The notes: generated from the letters alone by a model not told the origin. A stretch of 64,000 nucleotides of DNA from G038396625 sp038396625 (GCA_038396625.1 CP121688.1:3596001-3660000); one strand, 5' to 3'. Positions 49,429 to 58,578 are shown, numbered from the stretch's first letter. A program made the numbers and translations.

Positions 49429-51827
49429 CTTGTTTTCCATATTTTCTCTACCATGACAGTCATATCATCCTCTATCTTATTGCCATACTTTTGGATTGCT
49501 GTATCTAGCAACGCATCTGCAATCGTTTGAGGATTTCTGCTATTAAGCTTCTGCAATGCAGTAATAATCCATTTCTCCTTTTCTTCTATTGTTTGATCTG
49601 CATCCAATATTCCATCGGACATCATAATCACAAAATCACCATCATTTAATTTCTTTCCAAAGCTTTCTATATCTATATTATTTAACATACCAATTGGTAG
49701 AGATGTAGATCTGATCACTTCAATTTCTCCATTGGCTCTTTTGATAAAGCTAGAAGCTGCACCAATTTTTACAAACTCAACTTTTCCTGTATATGCGTCA
49801 AGAATAGACAAATCCATCGTTGCAAACATTTCTTCCGATGATTTCAACAAAAGAATAGAATTAATCGTTTTTATAGTGATATCCTGATCAAAACCAGCTT
49901 CCATCAATTGTTCTAATACTGCAATAGTTGTCATACTCTCCTTTGCTGCTCTCTCTCCTGATCCCATACCATCACTCAAAGCCATCATATATTTTCCACC
50001 AGGAAGATCCATTAATGAATAATTATCTCCACATACACCTCTTGGATCTTTTGACACCCTGGCTACACCCGTGACTGCCTTGTATTTTTCTACCTCCACC
50101 AATGTAAAGGTGCAATTTCCAGCTTTTCCTTCTGCACTACAATCGTGATTTTTTCGCACAACCTCTTTTCCAATCACCTTTGACACAATCGGTGCAATTT
50201 TAGTGTCACATTGTTTCCGGTCAAAACAAGGTCTTTTTTGTATCTCTATTTCAAATTTTCCATCTTCTCTCTCTAGTGCCGTCACTTTGTCAATAGCTAT
50301 TCCCTCTTTGTCAAAGGCTGCATAAATTGCATCCTCTACATCCTTTTTAAACTCCACTCTCATATCTGTTTCTTTAGCAAGGTTATCGATAATATCTGCA
50401 ATCCCTTTAAATTGCTCTGCTACCAACTGTCTACTATCAAATAGTTTTTGCTGCCATTCATAATTAATTTTACAAATTTCAAAACGATCTATGATTGTTT
50501 GCATTAACACCTCTAGTTTAATACATCTTTTCTTTAAAATTTGAGGTGTTTTATCCAAAGAAATGCTTCCAAATGTTTCTAAATAGGTGATCGTTTCCAC
50601 AACATCATTATACGTACTATAAAAATTATTGTGCCAACAACTTCTACACATCCCACACTGAGCGCACACCTTATGTACCACTTGATCCACAATATTCGCA
50701 ACTTCTTCTTGATCAATAACTTTGGTTTTTTCTGCAACATTCCCATAAGTAATGGCAAGTTCCTCAAAAGCATTGGCATATCCTTTTAACCGCCTATAAA
50801 TCATTTTTTTGATGCGTTCACTATAGGTCTCATCTATTTGTATTGTATTGGTGTTAGAAAACTTCTCCATATATTGGGTTATGGATCGTGGTAGGAGCAT
50901 AAAGATCAAAAAAGCTGCTATAATCTCTTCAAATTGTATGATCACTTCTGTAGAGCCATTGATATAAAAGGTCAATATGGCATTACCCAATATCATTCCT
51001 ATAGCAGAGCCTATTTTTCCTAAATCTTTAAATATCCCTGCCAGTAGCCCTGCAAACCCATATATACCAATCACAGTAGGTGTCCCAATTGTTGACATAC
51101 TTGTAATGATCCCAATCGTTATCCCTACACTAGCACCAATACTCGCACCTCCATTATAAGCAAATATCAATGTCAAAAGAATCCCTGCAATATTTTTTAT
51201 TCTGCAATTTTGTATTTCAATATTTGATAAACCAGATACCACAACTGCAGTTAGAATGGCAACACATATCAACTCTTCATTAGATAATATTTTTCTATTG
51301 GTTTTTTGTACTACCACTGGTATTGCGTAGGACAAGATATAGACAAATACAAAAACCACAATCGATTCAAAAGTAGTCATAAATATATCATAAACATATA
51401 AACCTGTGAAAGAATTATAGATAAATCCTGCTAAAAACATTATTCCACTTGCAATCCCAGCAATATAAAAAATCCTAAATCTAATTTTATTTTTCGTGTA
51501 GGTAAAAATAATCCAAGACAATACAATAGTTATCACATACTTGATCACATAAATACCACTATCCCCCATAAATGTTCCTAATAATACACCTACTCCTAAA
51601 TAGGTGTATCTTTTATCTTTTATCATCATGGATATAAAAAAGGCTACACCAAAGGGCGCCATTCCATTTAGAATATTTGCTCTTCCTAATAAAAAAGCAA
51701 TGCAGATTAGAAGTATTGCATTTTTGTCAATATGTAGTTTTTTTACCCTTTCACTGCCTTTTAAAATATTTCGAGCTTGTCCCATATATTCTCGTTTATA
51801 AGGTATAACATTAGGTTTTTCCACCAT
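49425..51827 (-). CDS. spoIIE: Stage II sporulation protein E
   Basis: An 800-residue membrane phosphatase that dephosphorylates SpoIIAA and so activates sigma-F in the forespore. About ten membrane helices fill residues 45-320, then a linker region (330-570, with a Cys-rich VCAQCGMCRSCW stretch), then a PP2C domain (about 590-795) with the metal residues in ALSDGMGSGERA, MMSDGILD and EDDMTVMV. ATG at 51827. The promoter has the wide spacing typical of Spo0A-driven promoters. Confidence 0.96.
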   Translation of the reverse strand: MVEKPNVIPYKREYMGQARNILKGSERVKKLHIDKNAILLICIAFLLGRANILNGMAPFGVAFFISMMIKDKRYTYLGVGVLLGTFMGDSGIYVIKYVITIVLSWIIFTYTKNKIRFRIFYIAGIASGIMFLAGFIYNSFTGLYVYDIFMTTFESIVVFVFVYILSYAIPVVVQKTNRKILSNEELICVAILTAVVVSGLSNIEIQNCRIKNIAGILLTLIFAYNGGASIGASVGITIGIITSMSTIGTPTVIGIYGFAGLLAGIFKDLGKIGSAIGMILGNAILTFYINGSTEVIIQFEEIIAAFLIFMLLPRSITQYMEKFSNTNTIQIDETYSERIKKMIYRRLKGYANAFEELAITYGNVAEKTKVIDQEEVANIVDQVVHKVCAQCGMCRSCWHNNFYSTYNDVVETITYLETFGSISLDKTPQILKKRCIKLEVLMQTIIDRFEICKINYEWQQKLFDSRQLVAEQFKGIADIIDNLAKETDMRVEFKKDVEDAIYAAFDKEGIAIDKVTALEREDGKFEIEIQKRPCFDRKQCDTKIAPIVSKVIGKEVVRKNHDCSAEGKAGNCTFTLVEVEKYKAVTGVARVSKDPRGVCGDNYSLMDLPGGKYMMALSDGMGSGERAAKESMTTIAVLEQLMEAGFDQDITIKTINSILLLKSSEEMFATMDLSILDAYTGKVEFVKIGAASSFIKRANGEIEVIRSTSLPIGMLNNIDIESFGKKLNDGDFVIMMSDGILDADQTIEEKEKWIITALQKLNSRNPQTIADALLDTAIQKYGNKIEDDMTVMVEKIWKTR

Positions 51828-51860
51828 TTCAACACCACCTATTGATTTCTTCTTAAAAAA

Positions 51861-51893
51861 ATTATATCAACAGGTTCACAAAAGATTTGTCAA
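51861..51893 (-). promoter_or_regulatory. spoIIE promoter with 21-bp spacer, Spo0A type
   Basis: TTGACA, 21-bp spacer, TATAAT on the minus strand. Bacillus subtilis spoIIE and spoIIG have sigma-A promoters with 21-22 bp spacers that work only with phosphorylated Spo0A. TTTGTCAAG (51886-51894, plus strand) over the -35 resembles a 0A box (TGTCGAA) with one change. Confidence 0.7.
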
Positions 51894-51907
51894 GTTCCCT
51901 GTCCTAA

Positions 51908-51925
51908 GTCTAAAAACTTTTAGAC
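51908..51925. promoter_or_regulatory. 18-bp palindrome upstream of the spoIIE promoter
   Basis: GTCTAAAAACTTTTAGAC: two perfect 8-base arms with a two-base centre, 15 bp upstream of the -35 element. It may be an operator. Confidence 0.4.
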
Positions 51926-52081
51926 AGAGAATGCTGTATTATTACAAATGGTAGTACAAATAGCCTTAATCGCACAGGTTTTTTTACATCTCTTCAAAGA
52001 AAATGCATCTTTCTACGAAAATTTTGCCGATAAACAAGAAAGTTTCCCGAGAAGTCTTTAGAATATTTTTTCTATATTTGC

Positions 52082-52121
52082 ATAGAATAGGGATTCGTTA
52101 AAAAACGAATCTCTATTCTCC
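52082..52121 (-). terminator. Terminator of the GAF/PAS kinase gene
   Basis: Stem AGAATAGAGATTCGTT / AACGAATCCCTATTCT with one mismatch, covering the kinase stop codon; the trailing T-run is poor. Confidence 0.55.
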
Positions 52122-54389
52122 ATAAATATCTGCAAATTCTATATTCACTATTTCAGCAATTTCACTAGATGATTTGATATAGTTTGTCATACCTTGCTCT
52201 TCTTGTATTCTTCGGTCTGGAAGATACACAGAAAAACAGGAGCCTTTACCAACCTGACTATGTACTTCTATTTTTCCTTCCATTTTTTCTACCAATATCT
52301 TTACCAGCGATAAACCGATGCCAGTTCCCTCATTTTTTCTACGAAAGGAGCTATCGACCTGAACAAATCGATCAAATATTTTATCTACCTTTTCTTGCGA
52401 TATCCCAATTCCTTGATCCTCCACCGATATAATGATATATTTTTCTACCAAGTGGATATGTACAGTAATTTTTCTGTCCGATGGCGTAAATTTAAAGGCA
52501 TTAGATAAGAGGTTTAATAATATTTTTTCGTACTTATCGGTATCTATGGCAATAATTTTTTTATTGACTTCGGTATACAAATCTAACTTAATTTTTTTGT
52601 CCAATGTAAATAACTGCAATGAATCTATAATCGCTTTTGTTAGTTGTACAATATCTACATTTGTATATTCTATATGCGCAAACCCCTCTTCTATTTTCGC
52701 CATATCTAAAAAATTATTCACCAATCTCAAAAGCCTATAGGAATTTTGTTTTATTTTATGTACAAGTTTTCTCGCTTTATCCGATAAATCTTTTTCATAA
52801 TAAGTAGATAGGAGCATTTGCGTTGCCAAATTAATAAGTGCAGCAGGCGAACGTAGCTCATGAGATACAATAGAAAAAAAATCATCTTTTTGCTTTGCCA
52901 TCTCTTCCATCTTTTTATTATAATTTACTTCATTGCTTACATCTAAAGCAGTTACGGCTACATGGGATACATTGTTTTTTTTATCAAATATAGGACTAAA
53001 TATGAAATGATAATATTGATTCGAATGTGCATATAGCTCAGCTTTAGCAAAAATCTCCTTTCTGCTTTCTCCCACTTGTATCATGTACTCTATAAAATTT
53101 TGGTTTTGCATTATCGAAACTACTTCTTCCACTGTTTTTCCAACCAAGTTAGATATATTCCCTTTTTCTCCTAAGAGTTGATTAACCAGGTCTGTACTCT
53201 TTACATTAGAGATTTCACAAATTAAATCAGGGTATCTGATTACCGCCATGGGCACACCCAGCATATCCAAAACTTTGCCCACAAATTCTCTCTGCTTTTT
53301 TACCGCCAGCTCATTATACTTCATCTTTGTGATATCAGTACAACTTAATAAAGCATATTTCATCTTTCCCTCTTCATCTAAAATAGGAGTACCATTTGCT
53401 ACAATGTATCTTTTAGATCGTCCTTTTTCTACGATATAAACTTGGTTTTCTACGGTCTCTCCTTTTAGTACTCTATTACCAAGATACTCTTCTATCGGTA
53501 CAACTTTTTCATTCTCATATTTAAAAACTACAAGAGAACCAATATAGCCAATTTCAGCAGATACGAGCTCATTACTATTGGCACCTAATAAATCTTGTGC
53601 TGATTCATTGACCAATACATATTTGCCATCCGTATTGCATATTAACAAACCTTCATACATATTATCAATAATCGCTTCTATTAGTTGTGCTTTTTCCTTC
53701 ACTTCTTTTTTCAATCGTCTTTCTTTTTTCACTGATTCCCGTAGCTGCTGGTTAAGTGCTTCCATTTCATACTGATGACTAATATGCTGTAGCTCTCTCT
53801 CGATTCCTCTTACGCCAGTAAGCAACATTCCCCATAGCCCTTTGTTATATTCATCTGCAGCTACAGCAATATTTAATATGGCAAGTATGTCTCCTTTGGG
53901 GTCATGTATAGGAGCAGCCAAACAAGCTATACCATGATACATTTCACAAAAATGTTCCCATCCCTTAACCAATACAGGCTTATTAAGATACATAGCTGTT
54001 CCAGGACCATTGGTTCCTCTGTATTTTTCTTTCCAGCAAGTTCCTGGATGACTACCCACCTCTATTAAAATGTATTCACCCTCATCCCCTGTCCAATTTT
54101 TAAGAGTGTAGCACCGCTTGTCCAATAAATTGATATAGATATCTTTCATATCATGTACAATGGCAAACATATTTTGTATATAGGGCTCCGCAATTTCTAA
54201 CAGTTTTTGATTTTCATGAATAGCCCTTTCCAATTCTTCTTTAGAATAGGCTATCAACTTTTCTATTTTCCGAGGATGTATATTATACGAAATACTTCTT
54301 TGCCAGCTTTCCCAAATAACAGGTTCCATTTTCTCTTGCTTCTGTTTATTCAAAACAACTTGCTCCCACATTTCTTTTGTCGTTCTCAT
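52113..54389 (-). CDS. Cytoplasmic GAF/PAS histidine kinase with AcoR-like N-terminus
   Basis: A 758-residue protein without membrane helices. Residues 1-210 resemble the sensory part of AcoR-type sigma-54 activators (VIWESWQRSISYNI, then a GAF domain with HPGTCWKEKYRGTNGPGTAMYLNKPV and GIACLAAPIHDPKGDILAILN). A coiled coil (about 205-240) leads to two PAS domains (about 240-360 and 370-500), HisKA (His in FFSIVSHELRSPAALI) and an ATPase domain (NAFKFTPSDRK, EDQGIGI, EGTGIGLSLV). No response regulator is adjacent. The ribosome binding site is poor and the end of the tnpB element lies only tens of bases upstream. In sporeformers such orphan kinases often feed Spo0A, and its neighbour is spoIIE. 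Confidence 0.88.
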   Translation of the reverse strand: MRTTKEMWEQVVLNKQKQEKMEPVIWESWQRSISYNIHPRKIEKLIAYSKEELERAIHENQKLLEIAEPYIQNMFAIVHDMKDIYINLLDKRCYTLKNWTGDEGEYILIEVGSHPGTCWKEKYRGTNGPGTAMYLNKPVLVKGWEHFCEMYHGIACLAAPIHDPKGDILAILNIAVAADEYNKGLWGMLLTGVRGIERELQHISHQYEMEALNQQLRESVKKERRLKKEVKEKAQLIEAIIDNMYEGLLICNTDGKYVLVNESAQDLLGANSNELVSAEIGYIGSLVVFKYENEKVVPIEEYLGNRVLKGETVENQVYIVEKGRSKRYIVANGTPILDEEGKMKYALLSCTDITKMKYNELAVKKQREFVGKVLDMLGVPMAVIRYPDLICEISNVKSTDLVNQLLGEKGNISNLVGKTVEEVVSIMQNQNFIEYMIQVGESRKEIFAKAELYAHSNQYYHFIFSPIFDKKNNVSHVAVTALDVSNEVNYNKKMEEMAKQKDDFFSIVSHELRSPAALINLATQMLLSTYYEKDLSDKARKLVHKIKQNSYRLLRLVNNFLDMAKIEEGFAHIEYTNVDIVQLTKAIIDSLQLFTLDKKIKLDLYTEVNKKIIAIDTDKYEKILLNLLSNAFKFTPSDRKITVHIHLVEKYIIISVEDQGIGISQEKVDKIFDRFVQVDSSFRRKNEGTGIGLSLVKILVEKMEGKIEVHSQVGKGSCFSVYLPDRRIQEEQGMTNYIKSSSEIAEIVNIEFADIYGE

Positions 54390-54409
54390 CCATCCGTTGC
54401 CAAAACCTT

Positions 54410-54560
54410 ATAAAACTCTATAAAGCTTGTTTCATTCCCTGTTCAACGTGTCCGATTTTCCCTTAGCTACTTTCCTTTGATATAACACTCCGAGGGCTTA
54501 ACTTCGGATGCAACGAATCCTACACCTCAAACATAACTGTTTATGTAGTTATGCTGAATA
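54410..54560 (-). ncRNA. Likely right end and guide RNA region of the tnpB element
   Basis: Downstream of the tnpB stop lies a conserved-looking structured stretch, including a hairpin TCCGA / TCGGA (54489-54508). In IS200/IS605-type elements the guide (omega/re) RNA spans the tnpB 3' end and the right end, with the guide taken from flanking DNA. The exact right end is not resolved; it is probably between about 54400 and 54440. Confidence 0.4.
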
Positions 54561-55664
54561 CCTGCTTAGATTAATTGAAGCATTAAAATCTCTGTCAATT
54601 ACTGCGCCACATTCCTCACAGATATAAGTTCTTTCAGATAGTGATAATTTAGTTTTTACATGTCCGCACTCACTACAAGTCTTTGAAGATGGATACCACT
54701 TATCAGCTTCTACAAATTCAATTCCATAAAGTTCACATTTATATTCAAGTTGTCTCTTAAATTCATATAAACTTTGCTGTGCTATAGCTTTCGATAAATG
54801 TTGATTCTTCATCATTTCTTTAATATTAAGTGTCTCCATGACTACTCTTGATGGTTTGGTTTTCACTATCTTAGTAGTTGCTTGGTGTAAATGATTGTTC
54901 CTAATATTAGACAAGCTTCTATGAAGTAGTCTAATCTGCTTTTGAAGTTTTATAATGTTGCTAGTTTTGACGAACTCCCTCCCTTCTCTATTCATTTCAT
55001 ATTTTTTCGATATTTTGCGTTGCAACCTACGCAATCTTTTTTCTAATTTCTTAACTAACCTTGTTTTATTTATATTTTTAAAAGTCATGCCATTGCTACA
55101 TATAGCTAGATCCTTAATTCCAACATCTATACCTATACTTTCCTCAGTTAACGCTACTACTGGATTTTCTACCTCTATACCTACAGAAACATACCAATAC
55201 TTCCCGTCAAAATTTATTCTAGGATTGTTGTATTTAACACCCATTGGCAGTTGTTCTGATGTTTTGACCCAACCTACTTTTTCAATTAAAACGATATTCG
55301 GTTTGACTTTTAGTTTCATATTGTCATGATAGAATGATGGTTTACTCTTTTTTCTGCTCTTAAATCTTGGTTTTTCAGATTCGCTTTTAAAGAATCTCTT
55401 ATACGCATTGCAAGCGTCTTTGACAGCTTGTTTTACCACATTGTTAGATACTTCACCTAGCCATTTATATTCCTCTATTTGTTTCATTCGTGTAATTTCT
55501 TTTCTAAGTTCATTATCTGATATAAATTTCCCACCTTTTTTATAATTTTCTTCTTGTCTTGCAAGGGTCCAATTATAGATGAATCTTGCAGTTCCAACTG
55601 ACTTCCAAAGTTGTTGTTCCTGCTCTAGCGTTGGCTTAATTCTAATTTTCTTCTCTAGCATCAT
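54549..55664 (-). CDS. tnpB: TnpB, RNA-guided nuclease of an IS200/IS605-type element
   Basis: A 371-residue full-length TnpB (OrfB). The RuvC-like catalytic residues are present: D180 in IGIDVGIKDL, E277 in RVVMETLN and D359 in DRDFNASINL. The zinc finger has C330/C333 and C349/C352. No tnpA (Y1 transposase) is adjacent, so the element cannot move by itself, though the nuclease may be active. The gene carries its own start (two ATGs, 55664 and 55661) with a weak GGG site. It separates the GAF/PAS kinase from the tRNA genes. Confidence 0.95.
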   Translation of the reverse strand: MMLEKKIRIKPTLEQEQQLWKSVGTARFIYNWTLARQEENYKKGGKFISDNELRKEITRMKQIEEYKWLGEVSNNVVKQAVKDACNAYKRFFKSESEKPRFKSRKKSKPSFYHDNMKLKVKPNIVLIEKVGWVKTSEQLPMGVKYNNPRINFDGKYWYVSVGIEVENPVVALTEESIGIDVGIKDLAICSNGMTFKNINKTRLVKKLEKRLRRLQRKISKKYEMNREGREFVKTSNIIKLQKQIRLLHRSLSNIRNNHLHQATTKIVKTKPSRVVMETLNIKEMMKNQHLSKAIAQQSLYEFKRQLEYKCELYGIEFVEADKWYPSSKTCSECGHVKTKLSLSERTYICEECGAVIDRDFNASINLSRYSA

Positions 55665-55752
55665 TTCCCATAAAAACCTATTAATTCCATAATAGCATAC
55701 TTTTCTTTTTTAAAAAATAAAACTTATGAATTCCTATTTCTATAAATTTTTT

Positions 55753-55806
55753 CAAACAACAAAAAGACAATTTATCCTATAGGATAAATTGTCTTTTTGT
55801 TGTTTG
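55753..55806 (-). terminator. 54-bp perfect palindrome, tRNA operon terminator
   Basis: Two 27-base arms pair perfectly with no loop, beginning three bases past the tRNA-Asp gene. The core GACAATTTATCC / GGATAAATTGTC is followed by TTTTTG on the minus strand. Confidence 0.8.
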
Positions 55807-55808
55807 AT

Positions 55809-55885
55809 TGGCGACCTGGAAGGGGCTCGAACCCTCGACCTCCAGCGTGACAGGCTGGCATTCTAACCAACTGAACTACCAGGCC
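55809..55885 (-). tRNA. tRNA-Asp (anticodon GTC)
   Basis: A 77-base cloverleaf with acceptor GGCCTGG / CCAGGTC, anticodon loop CTGTCAC, T-loop GTTCGAGCC and an encoded CCA. Confidence 0.96.
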
Positions 55886-55908
55886 ATATTAAAATTATTT
55901 ATTGCATT

Positions 55909-55985
55909 TGGTAGCGGCGAGTGGACTCGAACCACCGACCTTCCGGGTATGAACCGGACGCTCTAGCCAGCTAAGCTACGCCGCC
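55909..55985 (-). tRNA. tRNA-Met, elongator type (anticodon CAT)
   Basis: A 77-base cloverleaf with acceptor GGCGGCG / CGCCGCT, anticodon loop TTCATAC and an encoded CCA. A paired first base and no GGG/CCC initiator pairs argue against tRNA-fMet. tRNA-Ile(CAU), the substrate of TilS, has the same anticodon and cannot be fully excluded. Confidence 0.88.
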
Positions 55986-56058
55986 ATTGATTAGTCACAA
56001 GATATATATTACACCATACTACTTTTGTTGTCAACCTAGGAAGGATATGTTTTAATAT

Positions 56059-56985
56059 TCAATTATTTTTTTCGATCTGTTCAAAAACCAGTCCTTCTAA
56101 ATTATCATATTCACTAATTTTGATAGATTTCACACTCAATGTACTAAGTATGCTATCTAAAATAATCGTTCCTGCTGTAATAATGTCTGCTCTCTTAGGA
56201 TGTAGGCCGGGGATTTCTTTCCTTTGTTGCAAATTTTTTAAACAAAATTCGTTCAATATGCTTTTCACCTGTTTATGACTTAGGTTATATTGATGTATTG
56301 CATCTCTATCGTAGACTCGTAGTTTTTTAGCTACCGCTGCAATGGTAGTAACTGTTCCTCCAATACCAACTACATGATCTATTGGGAGTGAATGAAATAT
56401 GTGCATAATACTTGCCAATAGATTGTCTACCTCCTTGACCATGGTCTCTTTTTCTTTTGGGTGGATAGGATCTGTTTTAACAAATTTTTCTGTCATCCTC
56501 ACAGCACCCATATCAACGCTTACAAGTTTTTGTATCCCTGATTCATTTCCAAAAATCAATTCTGTACTTCCTCCACCTATATCCACCACGAGAATGTTTT
56601 GATCTTTTTTCTTTAATCCTCTTATTACACCTAAAAATCCCAATTCTGCTTCTCTATCTCCCGTAATAACCTCTATCTTGGCATTTACTTCGTTTTGTGC
56701 TCTTTCTAAAAAAACTTCTTTATTCTGTGCATCTCGTACTGCACTGGTAGCAATAATAGGAACTTGTGTTATTCCTTCTTTCTTGGCAATGTCCATAAAT
56801 TTATTTAATGCCTCAATATTTCGATCTATGGCATCCATTGACAATCTACCCGTTTGATCCACCTTTTCACCCATTCTTGTCGTTTCTAAATCCTTAAAGC
56901 TTTGTACAATATCGTTGTCTTCTATTGTTGCAATAAGTATTCTCATAGAGTTGGTTCCAATGTCTATTGCACCTGCTTTATACAT
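56059..56985 (-). CDS. ppx: Exopolyphosphatase/guanosine pentaphosphatase
   Basis: A 308-residue Ppx/GppA-family phosphatase of the actin-like ATPase superfamily, acting on polyphosphate or pppGpp. Motifs: AIDIGTNSMRILIA at the N-terminus, VDIGGGSTELIFG and VGIGGTVTTIAAV. It is the short form, without the C-terminal HD-like domain of longer enzymes. It lies between the tRNA genes and yabR on the same strand. Confidence 0.94.
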   Translation of the reverse strand: MYKAGAIDIGTNSMRILIATIEDNDIVQSFKDLETTRMGEKVDQTGRLSMDAIDRNIEALNKFMDIAKKEGITQVPIIATSAVRDAQNKEVFLERAQNEVNAKIEVITGDREAELGFLGVIRGLKKKDQNILVVDIGGGSTELIFGNESGIQKLVSVDMGAVRMTEKFVKTDPIHPKEKETMVKEVDNLLASIMHIFHSLPIDHVVGIGGTVTTIAAVAKKLRVYDRDAIHQYNLSHKQVKSILNEFCLKNLQQRKEIPGLHPKRADIITAGTIILDSILSTLSVKSIKISEYDNLEGLVFEQIEKNN

Positions 56986-57033
56986 TACAGTTTCCTCCTT
57001 AATCTACATAGATGGTATAAATTTTCTCAAATA

Positions 57034-57062
57034 ATTTATAAAACCGAGACAATGTCTCGGTT
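57034..57062 (-). terminator. Terminator of yabR
   Basis: Stem AACCGAGACA / TGTCTCGGTT followed by TTTTATAA on the minus strand, four bases past the yabR stop. Confidence 0.8.
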
Positions 57063-57066
57063 ATGA

Positions 57067-57498
57067 TTATCTAACAACTTCTCTTTTTGTATTAAATCCA
57101 TTTCCTCTTCTAGAATCTTTTCCATGCTTTTTTATTTGCTGTTGTTTTTCTTCACTATCTTTAAGGAATCTAGACAGTTTGTCTTCGAATGATAAACTCG
57201 TCATTTCTGTATTTCTTTTTTGCCAATCAATCTCTACTGGCTGAACACTCTTTTTAGGAGGTTTTATTTGGGCCTTCCTAATAGAAAGACTAATTTTCCC
57301 ATTTGCATCAATAGCAATAACCTTTACCTTTACTTTTTGCTGTTCCTTGAGATAAGTATTAATATTCTTCACATAATCATCTGCTACCTCTGAAATATGA
57401 CACAAACCTGTTTTTCCTTCTGGGAGTTGAATAAAAGCACCAAAGTTCGTAATGCCAGTTACAGTGCCCTCAACAACTTTTCCTATTTCAACGGGCAT
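57067..57498 (-). CDS. yabR: S1-domain RNA-binding protein YabR
   Basis: A 143-residue protein with a single S1 domain (about 3-73, VGKVVEGTVTGITNFGAFIQLPEGKTGLCHIS, and KVKVIAIDANGKISLSIRKA) and a basic, disordered tail. It is the homologue of YabR, which associates with ribosomes in Bacillus subtilis. It lies downstream of divIC, its usual neighbour. Confidence 0.93.
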   Translation of the reverse strand: MPVEIGKVVEGTVTGITNFGAFIQLPEGKTGLCHISEVADDYVKNINTYLKEQQKVKVKVIAIDANGKISLSIRKAQIKPPKKSVQPVEIDWQKRNTEMTSLSFEDKLSRFLKDSEEKQQQIKKHGKDSRRGNGFNTKREVVR

Positions 57499-57570
57499 AA
57501 ATTTAATCTTCCTCCTTCTAAGTAATTACAATCTTGTTTCAACTAATTATAAATTATATTTATAACCCTG

Positions 57571-57915
57571 TCAATATACTCCAAAGTTATCTTTACCACT
57601 TTTCTGCATATATTTTGATTTGTACATATCAATATAAATGATTTCGTTAGGCTTCACCATTTTCAACTGTTCTCTTGCAATTTTTTCAATATGTTTTGGA
57701 TCATCGCTCATATTTTTTTCTTCTTCTAGCCGTGCCGCTTCTTCTTCTAAAGTTTTCATCTGTTCTTGTAGCTTTACTTCTTGCTTTCGCAATTCACGAA
57801 GTGTAATTTGCTGATTGACCAACGTTCCTAAGACATATATTCCAAAAACTGTAATAATAATATTAAACAGCTTATTTCCTTTTCTCTTTTTGTTTTTTCC
57901 TTTGTTTTTAAGCAT
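57571..57915 (-). CDS. divIC: Septum formation initiator DivIC/FtsB
   Basis: A 114-residue bitopic membrane protein of the divisome: a very basic N-terminus (KNKGKNKKRKGNK), one membrane helix (about 16-36, LFNIIITVFGIYVLGTLV), a coiled coil (about 38-70) and a conserved C-terminal segment (DPKHIEKIAREQLKMVKPNEIIYI). It takes part in septum assembly with FtsL. Confidence 0.92.
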   Translation of the reverse strand: MLKNKGKNKKRKGNKLFNIIITVFGIYVLGTLVNQQITLRELRKQEVKLQEQMKTLEEEAARLEEEKNMSDDPKHIEKIAREQLKMVKPNEIIYIDMYKSKYMQKSGKDNFGVY

Positions 57916-57982
57916 TTTTTTTCATCCCTTTTGTTTATCAACTCTTATTTTGTATTATTCTATATCACTTTGCAATTTCCTT

Positions 57983-58492
57983 TTATTTTTTTATTTTCAT
58001 TATCTTGATATATTTTTTCATTTCGTTATAGTATCTTTTAGGCAGTAAACTTAATCTCTTCAGCCGATAATAGACTGGTCTAAGCTTGTTTTTTAACCAA
58101 AGATAGGGTCTTCTCATTAAGTGTAAAAATATCCTAATAGGATAGCCTATCCATTGCAATATCCTACATAATACTTTTCTAATTCCACAAAAGGTTGTAA
58201 TCATCGTTCGCATTACAATATGACTTAATATTTTGTTGTATAACAACGCACCCGTTATAAAACCTAAGAATGTATAAAACCTTAATTGCCCATCATTACT
58301 AAATAGTAAAACCATCACTGCTGCTATAGATATCACTATCCAAAATATCAAATCTTGAATAATCGCAGCTATTTTTTTAGGTTTAAACAAACGTCGAAAT
58401 ATCCTGTACAAATCATAAATAAATCCAATCACGATCCCTCCATACAAAGTAGCTGAAAATACATACATTTGATCAGATACAAAAGACATCAA
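57983..58492 (-). CDS. yabQ: Spore cortex biosynthesis protein YabQ
   Basis: A 169-residue membrane protein with about four helices (for example LYGGIVIGFIYDLYRIFRRLF and IQDLIFWIVISIAAVMVLLF) and a basic C-terminal tail. It is needed for cortex formation in the mother cell. GGAGGTGATC precedes both a TTG (58492) and an ATG (58489); the TTG has the better spacing, the ATG the better codon. It follows yabP, separated by a terminator-like hairpin. Confidence 0.9.
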   Translation of the reverse strand: MMSFVSDQMYVFSATLYGGIVIGFIYDLYRIFRRLFKPKKIAAIIQDLIFWIVISIAAVMVLLFSNDGQLRFYTFLGFITGALLYNKILSHIVMRTMITTFCGIRKVLCRILQWIGYPIRIFLHLMRRPYLWLKNKLRPVYYRLKRLSLLPKRYYNEMKKYIKIMKIKK

Positions 58493-58549
58493 TCGAGATC
58501 ACCTCCAGCATGAAAACACAATTTTATTACCATAATACTTGTCTTTCTC

Positions 58550-58578
58550 AAAAAAAATAACCGCTTTGCGGTTATTTA
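58550..58578 (-). terminator. Hairpin terminator after yabP
   Basis: Stem AAATAACCGC / GCGGTTATTT with a three-base loop and a run of T on the minus strand, covering the yabP stop codon. yabQ begins 58 bases further on, so it may act as an attenuator. Confidence 0.8.

Noticed and set aside
54549..55664. A complete, self-moving IS605 element
   Set aside because: No tnpA is present on either side of tnpB.
55753..55806. A CRISPR repeat or array at the palindrome
   Set aside because: It occurs once with no spacers, and no cas genes are nearby.
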